Positions 23,936 through 35,865 of a stretch of DNA of 64,000 nucleotides are shown piece by piece; within the stretch, counting starts at the first letter, position 1; every line of letters starts with the position of its first letter. This DNA comes from Dreissena polymorpha (taxonomy: Eukaryota; Mollusca; Bivalvia; Myida; Dreissenidae): NCBI RefSeq assembly GCF_020536995.1, contig NC_068356.1, positions 21,700,809 through 21,764,808 of the forward strand, given 5' to 3'. The position numbers were made by a program, and so were the translations under genes. Below the pieces are notes generated by a model. That model saw only the letters and a program-made list of their open reading frames with translations, did no database searches and was not told where the DNA came from.

Positions 23936-24954
23936 TTGAAATTAAACCAGGTTACAATCTTAAAAGAAATCAGATTCATACAAACAAAGTAAAAAGAGCT
24001 CTTCCAAGAAAACATGCTTGACTATTCTTCCCTTTGAGAGTATAATGTTCATTTTCTGTCAGTCACATCATATATAAACCCAAAGACACATTTGAAGAAT
24101 AATCTGTAGTAGATATATTGTATATAGTATATGTCAATTTAACTTGAAATTTATTAATTAAAACATGAAAAAATACCATGCCAATAAACTAGATTTCAAT
24201 TTTTTACCAATAAATTTAGTTTAATTTAATAAACTTGGCAAGCAATGTCTGCTAGCTACACACACAATTTCAGCCAATTCCTCTATACATATTCTGCATG
24301 TCACGTAGAGAAACGAGTTGTTGCAAGCAAACATTGATACATATTTTTATGTATAAACAGGGCCAGATTTCTGCTTAATAGCAGGTCAGAATTACAGGCC
24401 TTGGTTAGTGTTCATGATGATGAAAAAACTGGCAAAATTCTGCAAAATTGTAGATCAGAGTTAAGGGCCTAGGTCTGTGTCCTCACACAATTACTCCAAA
24501 CACATGTATGAAGTTTTAAGTGAATACCTGTAGTAGAAAGAATGCTAATGTGTATTTGCATGTTAACCTTCAGCACAGCATTACGCAGACACAGACAAAT
24601 AGGTAAGCATTATAGCTCAGATTATTTGGTGATAAGTGGAGCTTCAAACAGCAACACAATTTAAAAGCTTCACAGAAAGATGTAACATCATGTGCAACTT
24701 TATACATACAAATTGATACCCAGAACTACAATGGAAAACATATGGCATAAGACCCATTTTCACATGACGCTGCTTATATTACACACATATCATACATACA
24801 TGTATGCACAAACTCCTCTGCTTTAGATTGTACACAAAACTGGAAAACACACACAATGTTAATTAAATGACATTACAGATCTTCAACTATCATATCTAAT
24901 ACACACAAAATGTCGATAAAATATATAACATAACAGATCTCCATCCATCATATA

Positions 24955-26256
24955 CAGAGAAGGTAATCACGTGATAGTCAAGATGGCGACGTCCATGCCG
25001 AGGCAAGAATTTTTGTTGTACCCTTTATTACTTGTGTTAATTTTTTTAATGCCACTCACTTTCCAGCCATATCAGCAAGATAGTTACTAGTGTTAATGTT
25101 GTATCAATATTCACTCTTTATATGGACTTTACTCACTGCAAAATTTCTTAGCAGGATGACCTAATTACAGCTCAACTAAGAAAACTTGTGGGGAGTAAAG
25201 TCGAGATATAAAGCCAATTTTAGTACAAAACAAGCAAATTCGTTGAATTGATATGCCCCGCCAAATATGTTTGTTTATGGATGGGTGTAGAACTAAAAGA
25301 AAAGGTATAAGTGAAGGGTTGTGCCTGATAATGGAGAACAATTACATCAGGACATTTTGAGAATCCATTTAAGTATGGTAGAATCCTTACCAAATAAGGC
25401 ATATTCAATGAAAATGTGTGATTTTGACCTTTGTGTGTGACCATGACCCTAGCAACCTGGATCTTATATTTGACATGCAGCTAGATAATGGAGAACAATT
25501 GTGGACAGTTATTATAGAATCCCTTGATGCATAGTAAAGGAATGACTAAATAATGAATAATTAATCAAATTTGTGACCTTTGACCTCAATGTGTGACCTA
25601 GACCTTAGCCCCTAGGATTATGGGTGTTGAATGTGAAGCACCCCCAGATAATTGAGAACAACTATGGCAAATTGCATGGCTCTGACTCACGTGTTAATGG
25701 AGATAAAGCTCTAAGATTATATTAAAAAGCATTTTTTCGAGATACAAAAGGTCATAACTCCGTTATTAACAGATGGTGTACAATGCCATTTGCCGTGCAT
25801 CATCCTCTTATCCATATATATACTCATACCAAGTTTCAATGAAATCCGCCAAAGCACTTACAAGATACGGATCCGGACACAAAAGTGCCCATTTTTTCAA
25901 GAGACAAAGGGCCATAACTCCGTTATTAACAGATGGTGCACAATGCCATTTGGCATGAATCATCCTCTTATCCATATATATACTAATGCCAAGTTTCAAT
26001 GAAATCCGCCAAAGCACTTCCAAGATATGGCTCCGGACACAAAAGTGCCGGACAGATGGAAGGACGGATGGACGTGCCACAACAATATCCCTCCGCCTAT
26101 GGCGGGGGATAATAATAAACGCTTATCACCTTTTTACTGATATGGCTTGAAAGTGAGCGTTATTTTAACTAAATAAATAAAGGGCATAAAACGGCGAAAA
26201 ATAACTGTCTCGGCATGGACGTCGCCATCTTGACCATCACATGATAACCCCCTCTG
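24955..26256. mobile_element. 1.3-kb TIR element with internal ~156-bp units
   Basis: Inverted ends of about 130 bp: CAGAGAAGGTAATCACGTGA at the left matches the complement of ATCACATGATAACCCCCTCTG at the right, followed by the shared AAGATGGCGACGTCCATGCC. The flanks give a possible 5-bp duplication ATATA. Inside, 25745-26050 holds two ~156-bp units (ATAACTCCGTTATTAACAGA ... AAGTGCC) with a GGACGGATGG tail and the hairpin CCGCCTATGGCGGGGGAT. An older degenerate unit precedes them. No transposase gene is present, so it is non-autonomous. Confidence 0.75.
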
Positions 26257-27760
26257 ATATATAATAACTACAACTTCAGAGTGAATTTAAACACACACAC
26301 AATTACATAATATTATAAACATTATGTCATATAAACTAGTTAACAAGGTCAACTAATCAGAAAAGCAATTCAGCTGCTTTTAAATTCAATGTAAAAAGCA
26401 TATAAATAATAAGAACACATGTATTATCTGGCTGTTCTTCAATTGATCATTTAATTTTTTTCATCTACGCAGTCACATCATATGTATTTTTTAGTCCTCA
26501 AACAATGCATCAAACATGTGGTAAATTACATATAATTTACAAATATTAAATTGTTCTACACTACATTTTTGTCAGGAAAAATAATCATTCAGACAGGAAA
26601 AAACGTTATGAACCAATCAGCATGTTTATATTTACAACGCACAAATTAGCTGCATTATAATAATAAAATGTTTATAAAAATGATAATAACTTAAAATATC
26701 ACAGCCATTCTAAACCTTCTAGGTTTGAGCAATGATCAGTGACTTCCACTCAGACAAATATTTACAACAATAACAGCTCTATATGTAAGTATTAAACAAA
26801 AACAATTGATAGTTTTGATATAGGATTTTAGCACATACAATATGTAAACCAGTCCAAGTAATTTATCAATGTGATCAATGGGAAAAAAGGCTCAAACATG
26901 AATGATATCACCACAAAATAAGGTGCAAATACAACTTAATGTTTAACTTTATCTTAACATTAACACATTACAACCCACTTTCTTTTGCATACCTTTAGAT
27001 GTGAATAAATTAAACAAATCTAACTACTTCTAACTACTGGTGTTCGGATTTCTTTAGAATACTTTACAGTTTTTATTTGTCCTAAGGCAGGTATGTGTAT
27101 CATAATTCTTAGTATTAAAAATACTTCAAACATGTTCATTAAAACTTTAAAATCAATATTTATAAACTAAAAGAACTTATAAAAAGTTACACATGTTAAA
27201 CAATTCAATGTAATTAAACAGAAGAATTCTTTCAGTATATATTGGTTATCCCTGTGCGATCCAAACAACTTCAAAGAAGATGTTAACCAATCGAACGTTC
27301 TGTCCAATGACAAAAATTACAAAATGAATTCATTCAAAGTCATTAGTTGAAATGGATTAGAGCTTTGAAATTATAAATATAATGTATCACTAATTTACAA
27401 AAAAAATGCACAACATTTTCAGCAAGTGAATAGTTAAATTTTGACAAAAACATAAAAAGAATTAATATAAGAACAAATTGTGCATCGTTGCAATACATTT
27501 ATCTGTAGAGTAAGGTATACACTGTAACACACTTAACCAATTCTTGAACTTAAAAGATGAGATGCACTTAAACAATCTTGAATTTGTTATGCAATGTTCC
27601 TTTTAATGGAATGAACACAAAACACAATTATCTAAAAAAATACAGTTAACTCGCTACAACATAATAAATCTATCAATACTAGTTTCACAGCAAACGTCTC
27701 AATGTAATTGTACTAAAAACAATGAAAGCCTATGTATTTATTTGTACAAATGCAAAAAAA
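26257..27760. other. AT-rich spacer, no gene seen
   Basis: No exon, domain or repeat array is recognised in this 1.5 kb. Confidence 0.4.
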
Positions 27761-27764
27761 CACA

Positions 27765-28190
27765 AGATCACTGCATAACGGGTGCAAAGCTCAGCTGCGA
27801 AAGCTTGTCAGAAAGTTTTATATTAGAGGTCACAGTGACCTTGACCTTTGACCTAGTGACCCAAAAATGGGTGTGGCGCGTAGAACTCATCAAGGTGCAT
27901 CTACATATGAAGTTTCAAAGTTGTAGGTGGAAGCACTTTGACTTAAGAGCCTATGTTGAACTTTTATATTAGAGATCACAGTGACCTTGACCTTTGACCT
28001 AGTGACCCAAAAATGGGTGTGGCGTGTAGAACTCATCAAGGTGCATCTACATATGAAGTTTCAATGTTGTAGGTGGAAGCACTTTGATTTTAGAGCCAAT
28101 GTTAAGATTTTAGCACGACGCCTACGGCGTACGACGAGCTTGCTATGACAATACCTTGGGTTTTCTCCGAAAAACAGCCGAGCTAATAAT
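27765..28190 (+). mobile_element. Pearl-like element, family B, two units
   Basis: Same head (GCTCAGCTGCGAAAGCTTGT) and tail (AACAGCCGAGCTAATAA) as 22405-23130, with only two ~147-bp units (starting near 27825 and 27970). The different unit number between two copies shows unit gain or loss. Confidence 0.8.
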
Positions 28191-28445
28191 ACTTTTTGAA
28201 ATTACAATTAACACTTTGACTGGGTCAAACATTCCTTAAAACAAGTTAATTAACTTCTTTTAACATCACAAATGTATAGTACATGTTTTTAAATAATACC
28301 TAGTAAAAAAACAGTATGTTATCTTTAAAAACAGTCATAGCAAAGGTAAATTTTCACAACTCCATACACAGCTAAATAATCATACCTCTTCCTATATCGA
28401 ATTGTTCTAAAAAGAGGTAAGTGGTGTAAAGGAATTTGGACAAGC

Positions 28446-29250
28446 TGAGGGAAGTTACCCGTAAATGATATTTTGGATACCAGACTACCTTAGGGGAGTA
28501 ACAAGAACGCGATACATTGGATACCATACTACGTCAGGGGAGTTACCGGTAAGTGATATACCGGTATTGGATATGAAACTACTTCAGGGGTGTTACCAGT
28601 AACTGATATATTGGATACAAGACTACCTTAGTTGAGTTACTGGTAAGTGATATATTGGATACTAGACTAATTTAGGGGTTACCGGTAAGTGATATATTGG
28701 ATAACAGACTAATTTAGGGGAGTTACAGGTAACTGATACATTGGATAACAGACTTATTTAGGGGAGTTACCGGTAAGTGATATATTGGATAACAGACTAA
28801 TTTACAGGAGTCACTGGCAATTAATATATGGGATACCAGACAACCTAATTTGTGTTACCAGTAAGTGATATATATTTGATAACAGATGACCTTAGGGGAG
28901 TTACCGGTAAGTGATGTATTGGATATGAAACTACTTTAGGGGAGTTACCGGTAAGTGATATGTTGGATAACATACTTCCTTAGGTGAGTTACTGGAAAAG
29001 TTATATATACACATGTATTGGATACCAGACTACCTTAGGGGAGTTAGCGGTAAGTGATATATTGGATACCAGACTAATTTAGGGGAGATACCTGAAAGTG
29101 ATATATTGGATACCAGACTACCTTAGGGGAGTTACCGGTGTGTGATATATTGGATACCAGACAACCTTAAGGGAATTAACGGTGCAAGGTATTGGGGGTA
29201 CAGCACTTCCCTAGGGGAGTTACCAGTAAGTGATATAGTGGAGACTTGAC
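28446..29250 (+). repeat. Minisatellite of ~44-bp units, about 17 copies
   Basis: The consensus per unit is TTACCGGTAAGTGATATATT then GGATACCAGACTACCTTAGG and GGAG. Copies vary by substitutions and small indels. The array lies 3' of the stop codon of the minus-strand PXYLP1-like gene (stop at 29429). On the plus strand each unit contains GGTAAGT, a splice-donor-like string, but the gene runs the other way. Confidence 0.85.
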
Positions 29251-29428
29251 TTCCCAGGAGTAATAAATAGTAATAAGCAGCACTTGTATAATATCTAAGT
29301 GTTGTAGCTACCTATGTTGGTGCTAGAAAAAAACGAACAGTATGGTAAACATCATACAGATGGACATGAAATTGCCTCTCTTGCATCAATAGATGGAAGG
29401 GGCAGAATTAAAAATAAACACTGAACAT

Positions 29429-29636
29429 TTAAAGTGAAAACTGAAAGCACTGATGTAGAAAATCTTTTCTGAAATCAGATACCATGGAAATCAGATTGCG
29501 CAGTGGACACAGTTTGATCGCTTTGCTGCAGCCTTGAATGAGATTTGAGATTTCTTCGCCGTCGTTGAGGATTCTAAAGAACAATTCACCACCAGCTTTC
29601 TGGCCATTATTCTTTTGAAATATCTCAAATATCAGC
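29429..29636 (-). CDS. PXYLP1-like gene, last coding exon
   Basis: Terminal exon of a histidine-acid-phosphatase-family protein related to 2-phosphoxylose phosphatase 1, a Golgi enzyme of glycosaminoglycan linker synthesis. The acceptor is TTTTTTTTCAG at 29637-29647; the stop is at 29429. The 69 residues start RLIFEIFQKNN, where the R is completed across the junction from the exon at 33010, and correspond to the conserved RLIFELW-type block at the family's C-terminal end. A CPLRNLI segment near the end matches the family's CPLENLV. The two-base/one-base codon split (AG then G) fits the donor at 33009. Confidence is high for the exon, moderate for orthology. Confidence 0.8.
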
Positions 29637-29840
29637 CTGAAAAAAAACAACAACATTTATATAATTAGGTTGTTGTACATGTTACAGTACTCATGCAGCT
29701 TTCACGATTTTCATTAAAAAAACACCTGAACTACAATTGTGAAATTATAATTTAGCTACCACAATTACTTTAACATATACACCTGCAAATGTTTAGCTTT
29801 CTTGACATATATCATAATTTTTTTTCATAATATCAATTTA

Positions 29841-30200
29841 AAACAAGAGTGCCAAACTGTCACAAGATACGCCCGTTCGAAGGTTTTGGACACCATGCTC
29901 AATGCTTGAAATGCACTAAGTGACCTCGAGACCTAGTTATTGACCAGGCATGACCCATATTAGAACTTGACCTAGATATCATTTAGACGTAACATCTGAC
30001 TAAATTCGGTGAAGATCAGATGAAAACTTCTTCAATTAGAGAGCAGACACCATGCTAAATGCTTGAAATGCACTAAGTAATCTTGTGACCTCGTTTTTGA
30101 CCCGGCATGACCCATATTCCAACTTGACCTACAAATAATCTAGACACAACTTCCCCCAGTAAGCCAAATATGAAGTTGCTATGTAGTTTATCAGGGTTGC
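29841..30200 (+). mobile_element. Pearl-like element, family D, truncated, in gene intron
   Basis: The head AACAAGAGTGCCAAACTGTC is followed by about two units with ACTTGACCTAGATATCAT, ATTAGAGAGCAGACACC and TTGACCCGGCATGACCC. The tail with GGGCGTATT is missing. It lies in the intron between the last two exons of the PXYLP1-like gene. Confidence 0.7.
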
Positions 30201-30394
30201 CACCAACCTGATGAAATAAAATTCCCTGACTTTTCACTGACTTTTCCCTGACCAAATCTTGGTTTTCACTGACTAATTTCGGGACATATTCAGCGTCCTC
30301 CTCCAGATACAGCTGACCAAATCCACCCGTTTAATGTTTCTTTTATTCTTTAACATATAATATTTAACAACTAACAAAGCAGTACTACTTGTAC

Positions 30395-31437
30395 ACTAAT
30401 CTATGCATGATGCAAGGCTATATAGTAAAAAATCAATAGTGATCATCTGCAAGTCATGATAAATGTACCTATGAAGTTTCATGATTCTAGGCCTAAGTAT
30501 TCTTGAGTTATCACCTGGAAACCATTTTACAGTTTCAAGTCTAGGTGTCCTTGACCTTTGACCTAGTGACCTGAAAATCAATAGGGGTCATCTGCCAGTC
30601 ATGATCAATGTACCTTTGAAGTTTCATGATGCTAGGCAGAGTTTTTTTTTGGCCCGATTTTATAGCCGAAATTTGGCTATATTCCCAATCGCAAAAAGTA
30701 TACTTTTTTCTTAACCAAATTTTCAATTACTTTAAGTATAAAAAGGGCAAATAATTCTGTCGAAATGCACGCCAGAGTTATCTAACTTTGCCTGCCCAGT
30801 CCCCTCATGATAGTAAGTAAGTGTACCAAGTTTGAATGCAATAGCTTTGAAACTTTATGAGAAAAGTGGACCTAAACACAAAACTTAACCAGACGCCGAT
30901 GCCAAGGTCATGACAATAGCTCATAACTTTTTTTTCAAATGACCTTGACCTTTGACCGTGTGACCTGATAATCAATAGGGGTCATCTGCAAGTCATGATA
31001 AATGTACCTATAAAGTTTCATGATCCTAGGCATAAGCGTTCTTGAGTTATCATCCGGAAACCATTTTACTATTTCGGGTCACCGTGACCATAACCTTTGA
31101 CCTAGTGACCTGAAAATCTATAGGGGTCATCTGTGAGTCATGATCAATTTACCTATGAAATTTCATGATCATAGGCATAAGCATTCTTGAGTTATCATAC
31201 GGAAACCATTTTACTATTTCGGGACACTGTGACCTTGACCTTTGACCTAGTGACCTGAAAATCAATAGGGGTCATCTGCGAGTCATGATCAATGTACCTA
31301 TGAAGTTTCGTGATCCTAGGCGTAAGCGTTCTTGAGTTATCATCCGGAAACCATCTGGTGGACGGACGGACGGACCGACCGACCTACCGACATGTGCAAA
31401 ACAATATACCCCCTCTTCTTCGAAGGGGGGCATAAAA
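30395..31437 (+). mobile_element. Pearl-like element, family C, about five units
   Basis: Units of about 147 bp carry GTGACCTTGACCTTTGACC, TAGTGACCTGAAAATCAATA, GGGGTCATCTGC and GAGTTATCATCCGGAAACCA. A T-rich insertion interrupts the second unit (about 30640-30940). The tail is GGACGGACGGACGGACCGAC, then the hairpin CCCCCTCTTCTTCGAAGGGG ending GGCATAA. Unlike the copies at 44106 and 57815, the head is not preserved. Confidence 0.75.
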
Positions 31438-31438
31438 A

Positions 31439-31680
31439 ACCATGTTGGGGGGGGGATGTTGGGGCGGGGTATAGTGTGAGGGTGTGGTGGTCATTTATTA
31501 GATCTTTCAAAAAAAAGAGGGGGGGGGGGGGGGGGGATTCAGGGGGGAGGGGGCATGGGGGATGGTTTGGGTGGAGTCTATTATGGTATGTCAGGTAAAT
31601 GTTGTTTTGTCAAAGTATCAATCAAATCTAATCATAAATAAAGAAGTTATGGCAATTTTAACAAAATTTAATAATTTGAC
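31439..31680 (+). repeat. G-rich tract and flanking dispersed repeat
   Basis: Several G runs, the longest over 15 Gs near 31520, lie in a sequence also found at 37965-38400 (shared GGTAAATGTTGTTTTGTCAA and TAAATAAAGAAGT). On the plus strand it could form G-quadruplexes. It is non-coding; the Gly-rich frame here is a product of the G runs. Confidence 0.65.
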
Positions 31681-32076
31681 ATTGAGAGTAAAGGTCATTC
31701 AATGGTCAAGGTAAAATTCAACTTGCAAAATGAGGTCTAATGATATGGTTGTGTTGATAGTGTGGAAATACATGTACACCATAATGCAAGCATCTAAAGT
31801 TGTGTATGAAGCGTAACTAATGTTACACAAACTGTGCGATGTTGAGTTTACCAAGCAATCAGACTTCTGATTAAGGCCAAGTCAAAAAGTACTTAAGAGT
31901 AGGTTAATGTGAAGGCAAAAATAAAGTCAAGTGAAATGTATGTGTAATGGAATGGTGTTCGTCATTTATTTAAGCCTCAAAATAGTGTAGGATGCCTTAT
32001 TGAGGTTATACAAAATGTGCCATTTTTACATAACCTTCTATGGACAGAAGAACAAAACAAGGGACAAAATTGTCAC

Positions 32077-32760
32077 AAAACCAGGTTTTCATTGTGAAAA
32101 AAAAATCTGATAAAGGGAGAAAACTCAAACTGAACTTTTGAAATGACCAAAAAAAATTAACCCCCTTTGTAAGTTTTTTTTTTTTTTTTAAATCTATTTT
32201 TAGTCGTGGCGACCTTGACATTGGAGATATTGACGTGATTCTTTCGTGGGACACACCGTCCCATGATGGTGAACAAATGTGCCAAATAATTTTAAAATCT
32301 CACAATGAATGACATAGTTATGGCCAGGACAAGCTCATTTATGGCCATTTTTGACCTTTGAACTCAAAGTGTGACCTTGACCTTGGAGATATCGACGTAA
32401 TTATTTCGCGCGACACACCGTCCAATGATGGTGAACAAATGTGCCAAATGATTTTAAAATCTGACGATGAACGACATAGTTATGGCTCGGACAAGCTCAT
32501 TTATGGCCATTTTTGACCTTTGAACTCAAAGTGTGACCTTGACCTTGGAGATATCGACGTAATTATTTCGCGCGACACACCGTCCAATGATGGTGAACAA
32601 ATGTGCCAAATGATTTTAAAATCTGACAATGAACGACATAGTTATGGCCCGGACAAGCTTATTCCGCCAGCCCGCCAGCCAGCCAGCCAGCCCGCCAGCC
32701 AGCCCGCCCGCATTCGCCAATCTAATAACCAGTTTTTTCCTTCGGAAAACCTGGTTAAAA
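32077..32760 (+). mobile_element. Pearl-like element, family E, three ~156-bp units
   Basis: The head AAACCAGGTTTTC is inverted in the tail, which is the hairpin AACCAGTTTTTTCC with GGAAAACCTGGTT. Three units start near 32200, 32360 and 32520; the last two share long identical stretches (GATATCGACGTAATTATTTC, ACACACCGTCCAATGATGG). The tail also has a GCCAGCCCGCCAGCC repeat in place of ACGG. It lies in an intron of the PXYLP1-like gene. Confidence 0.8.
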
Positions 32761-33009
32761 ATAACGGACAGGCCAATCACAATATTCCTCACAACATCTG
32801 TAAGTTCTGGGGGTCATTAGAACATACTACTCTTAACATTTAACAACGCCTACAAATTTCACTTACTACATAAATGTAAGTTAAATAATTTTTGTTGCAT
32901 AACATCAGTGAACACGTTTAAAACTTTAAAGTAATTGAATAGTATGAAAATAAATTAAAGTGCAAAAGTTTGATTTTCTATATGGTTGAAAATAATCAAC
33001 CATTCCTAC

Positions 33010-34030
33010 CTTGACGCTAATTTGGGGCTTTCCCTCTTGATATAAGACAGACTGGTTCGCACATGTTGCAGGATGTTCAGGTCTCCAAAGGTAACAAACA
33101 TGGACTGGTTTGTAGAGGGCCCAGTGGCTCGATTGACAACTTGCTGTAGAAACGGATACGCCTTCAGTCTGGCAAGCGACTGGTATATAGGGTCAGTGTA
33201 CAAGCTGTAGAGGTAGTCTGCTGACAGGTTGTACAGATTGTGTAGAATTTCCCTGGTGAACATGTTACAGAGGCTCCAATCCTGGCAATGAGCTTTGTCA
33301 GCCGGACACTGGTATTGCATTGCTACACGGAATAGTTGAAGGCTTGTAGTATCTAACCAAGTGCTGTTCAAGTGTGTATCAAACCAAGTGCTGTTCAAGT
33401 GTGTTTTGAACAGTGTTTCTAGGTCATGTGGTGAAGTATTTTTGAACGCATGCCTTCCTGTTGCAATGGCCTGGGTAAAGAATGGGGAGAGATCACGAAT
33501 GCGGCCACAGGAACATGATGGGAGTTTGGCGTCATAGGCGTCACACATTTGTCTTGTGATTTTTTGTATTTTCATTTTATTAAATTGATTCTTAAGTACC
33601 ATTCCATGAAGCAAACCTAGAACACTCTGATATGCCGCACTTGATTCAATGGTCTCTACATGTAAACTGGAATACACAGGCTTCATCCTCTTGTGTTCCA
33701 ATTTGTTTAGATAAGACTCTTTAAAGTGGTTGCCGATTGAGACAAGTTGCAGGAAACCGTGTGGTGAGAGATGGTTTCGAGCACAGGTCCCAGTGAAAGT
33801 TGGCAAGAACCTTTTCAGGTCTGGGTGACTGCGACCAAGGTTGGCATGTTCCACGACAGACTGCTTCAGGCTTGCTAACTGGTCAGATTGCATCGTTCCC
33901 ATGACAGAAGGGTCACATGACATGCTGGGTGGAATGTGGCTGGTGTGTTTCATGACGTGTGAGATGTCAGACTGACCTGGCGACATAAGAACTTGTACCA
34001 TTCGCAGACTGTAGCCTGGAAATGACTCAC
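33010..34030 (-). CDS. PXYLP1-like gene, large catalytic-domain exon (pseudoenzyme)
   Basis: About 340 codons of a histidine phosphatase (clade 2) domain. The acceptor is ATGTATGCTTCAG before 34030 and the donor AAG|GTAGGA at 33009-33004. Recognisable family blocks: YSLRMVQVL (strand leading to the active site), LSPHGFLQLVSIGNHFKESYL, the SLHVETIESSAAYQSVLGLLHG block, and the end region before RLIFEIF. Catalytic signatures are replaced: the RHGxRxP position reads SPGQSDI, the SRTxxS position reads SSAAYQS, and the HD position near the end reads FGD. Many cysteines suggest a secreted or lumenal domain. A 30-bp direct duplication gives the repeated HLNSTWFDT/HLNSTWLDT. The frame is open throughout, so it is likely an expressed pseudophosphatase rather than a decayed gene. 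Confidence 0.8.
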
Positions 34031-34381
34031 CTGAAGCATACATATTTATTATGTTTCTTAAAAACCGAATAATGAAATAAGATTTTCTTGCACATAACCT
34101 TAACCTGCATTTACAAAGTACAAAAAAGGGTAGAATTCTGATTACTTTTAGGTAAGACCAAAGGCAATTAAAGTGACCTATCATTACATAATTACTCTGA
34201 GCCTGTGGACAGGAATGACATTTCAATTAAAACTCTATTTTAATTACAGACACCAAAGAAATGGTGCATAGTATTGACTTAAGAATTTTCATAACTTATT
34301 AAGCTTAATACTTATCATCAATGTTTGAAGGTAACTTGATCATGAGACAAAATCTTCTTGACAACCAAGACTTATAATCAC

Positions 34382-34522
34382 CTTCATGTCCAGTCACCAA
34401 TTCAGGCTGATTGCAATACCCGTCCAGCTGATCTTGACCAGTGCTCATTTCTCTTGAGCCACTGACCCCTCCCATGAACTGGTCAGCCATCGTAAACAAG
34501 TCAAATATGCATGTGGTCAAAC
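34382..34522 (-). CDS. PXYLP1-like gene, upstream exon
   Basis: This 141-bp exon has acceptor CTTATTTGGCAG before 34522 and donor GAAG|GTGATT at 34381-34376. It encodes a segment ending DGYCNQPELVTGHEG. The codon split (one base, G, then GT from 34030) joins it in frame to GESFPGYSLRMVQVL. The YCN-x-P block followed about 15 residues later by the first core strand matches the layout of PXYLP1 proteins. There is no intact signal anchor here, so more N-terminal exons must exist. Confidence 0.65.
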
Positions 34523-35823
34523 CTGCCAAATAAGTGAAAGAAACACATGGAAAACATCACATAAATGTCATATCCATGGTTACCATAGCCTATGGTTCTT
34601 GCAATAACAAATGTAATACTAGTACATGACAGTTATGTTCTTATTGTGTCTCTACTGGGCACAGCTGAGTGCACAATATTTTACCATATTTAAAGGTTGC
34701 TATTTTTATGTTCTGACAAAATATATTTATGAAAAAACTTGTTATCAGCAAGAAAATGCAAGTCAGTATCTGTAAAAATATTGAGATTGTCAAATCAACT
34801 ACATATTTTTTGTAATTGATTGTACACTTTGTAATAAGAGTAACCATCAACTACTGGCATTTAAAAAGACAAGTATATTATTATGTAAACAATGCAATTC
34901 AAGAGACAGTAATATCTCTACTCCCCATGATCATTTTTAGTATGACCTTTACTGACATGACTGACTCACACATTCTGCACATGGTATCATGATGTTAATG
35001 TAAACTGCATGAAAATCCTTCAAAGGGTTAAGGAGCATCAAAGAATCATCCATTTGTCATTAAAGTATGACCTTTAGGCTTTCTAACTTACTCAGGCCAT
35101 CTGCTTGCCATCTACATGAACTAGACATTTGTGCCTGGTTACATGAAACATTTTGAAGGGCTTAGTAGATATGGTGCTGACATGGAAATGAAAGCTGAAA
35201 TGTTTTACCGTGAGCTTCAGCAGGTGTGACTGACACATGCCCCCTGCGTATTGTTTCAATTAACATTTGAGCAAAGTTTCATCAAAATTTAGTCTAGATT
35301 TATAATGATATTGATGGACACACAAATACTCATACTAAGGTTAGCTCAAACACTTGACCTTAAAGTGTGATCTTCACCCATAGCTGCTATGACAGACACA
35401 TGGCTCTTGCACATAATCACAATTAAATAAACTTTTGAACCAAGTCCAGTGAAAATCCTTCATAGGGTATAGACCATATGAATTGGGCACAAAATCGTCT
35501 ACATAAATATTATTATTGCAAAGTTAGAATAACAATTATAAATATAAACAAATATTGTTTTAATTCCATATCAATAATTCGACAGACACAATATGCTGCC
35601 CATACAGAGGCATAAAAAAAACTAATTAAAAGTTAAATATTTAAAGATTCTTCATGGGAGTCTTGAAAGAAACAAAGCCTTAAAATGTTAAAATCAGATA
35701 AATCAAATAAAAATATGCTTACAAATAAACAGAATACACGGTGATACATCCATAGTGCTCCGATGATCAGAGAATCCAGGCCGTCACAAGCTGTCATGGT
35801 TGACAGGTGCATCACTTATACAC
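34523..35823. other. Intron-like sequence of the PXYLP1-like gene
   Basis: AT-rich, with degenerate ~170-bp repeat phrases (AAATCCTTCAAAGGGT and TGTGACTGACACATG types) at 34920-35480. No convincing exon is seen. Confidence 0.4.
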
Positions 35824-35865
35824 GACCACCAAATGTGCTGAATCCTTCCATGAAGCCCACTAACC
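35824..35865 (-). CDS. Possible small upstream exon of the PXYLP1-like gene
   Basis: A 42-bp candidate between acceptor TTGTAGTGGCAG and donor GGTC|GTGTAT. It encodes LVGFMEGFSTFGG, and its phase (two bases in, one base out) fits the exon at 34522. The hydrophobic content would suit part of a membrane anchor. The donor is weak and the exon is short, so this call is tentative. Confidence 0.3.

Noticed and set aside
22396-28000. Frames spelling TVTLTFDLVTQKWVWRVEL and similar as protein-coding repeats
   Set aside because: They are translations of the ~148-bp non-coding units; the same peptide recurs only because the DNA repeats. There is no start or splice context.
28446-29250. Array of spliced mini-exons because of the repeated GGTAAGT
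   Set aside because: There is no matching acceptor or frame, and the gene here is on the other strand.
31332-31598. Glycine-rich plus-strand protein
   Set aside because: It is a product of the G runs after a pearl-like tail; no start or splice context.
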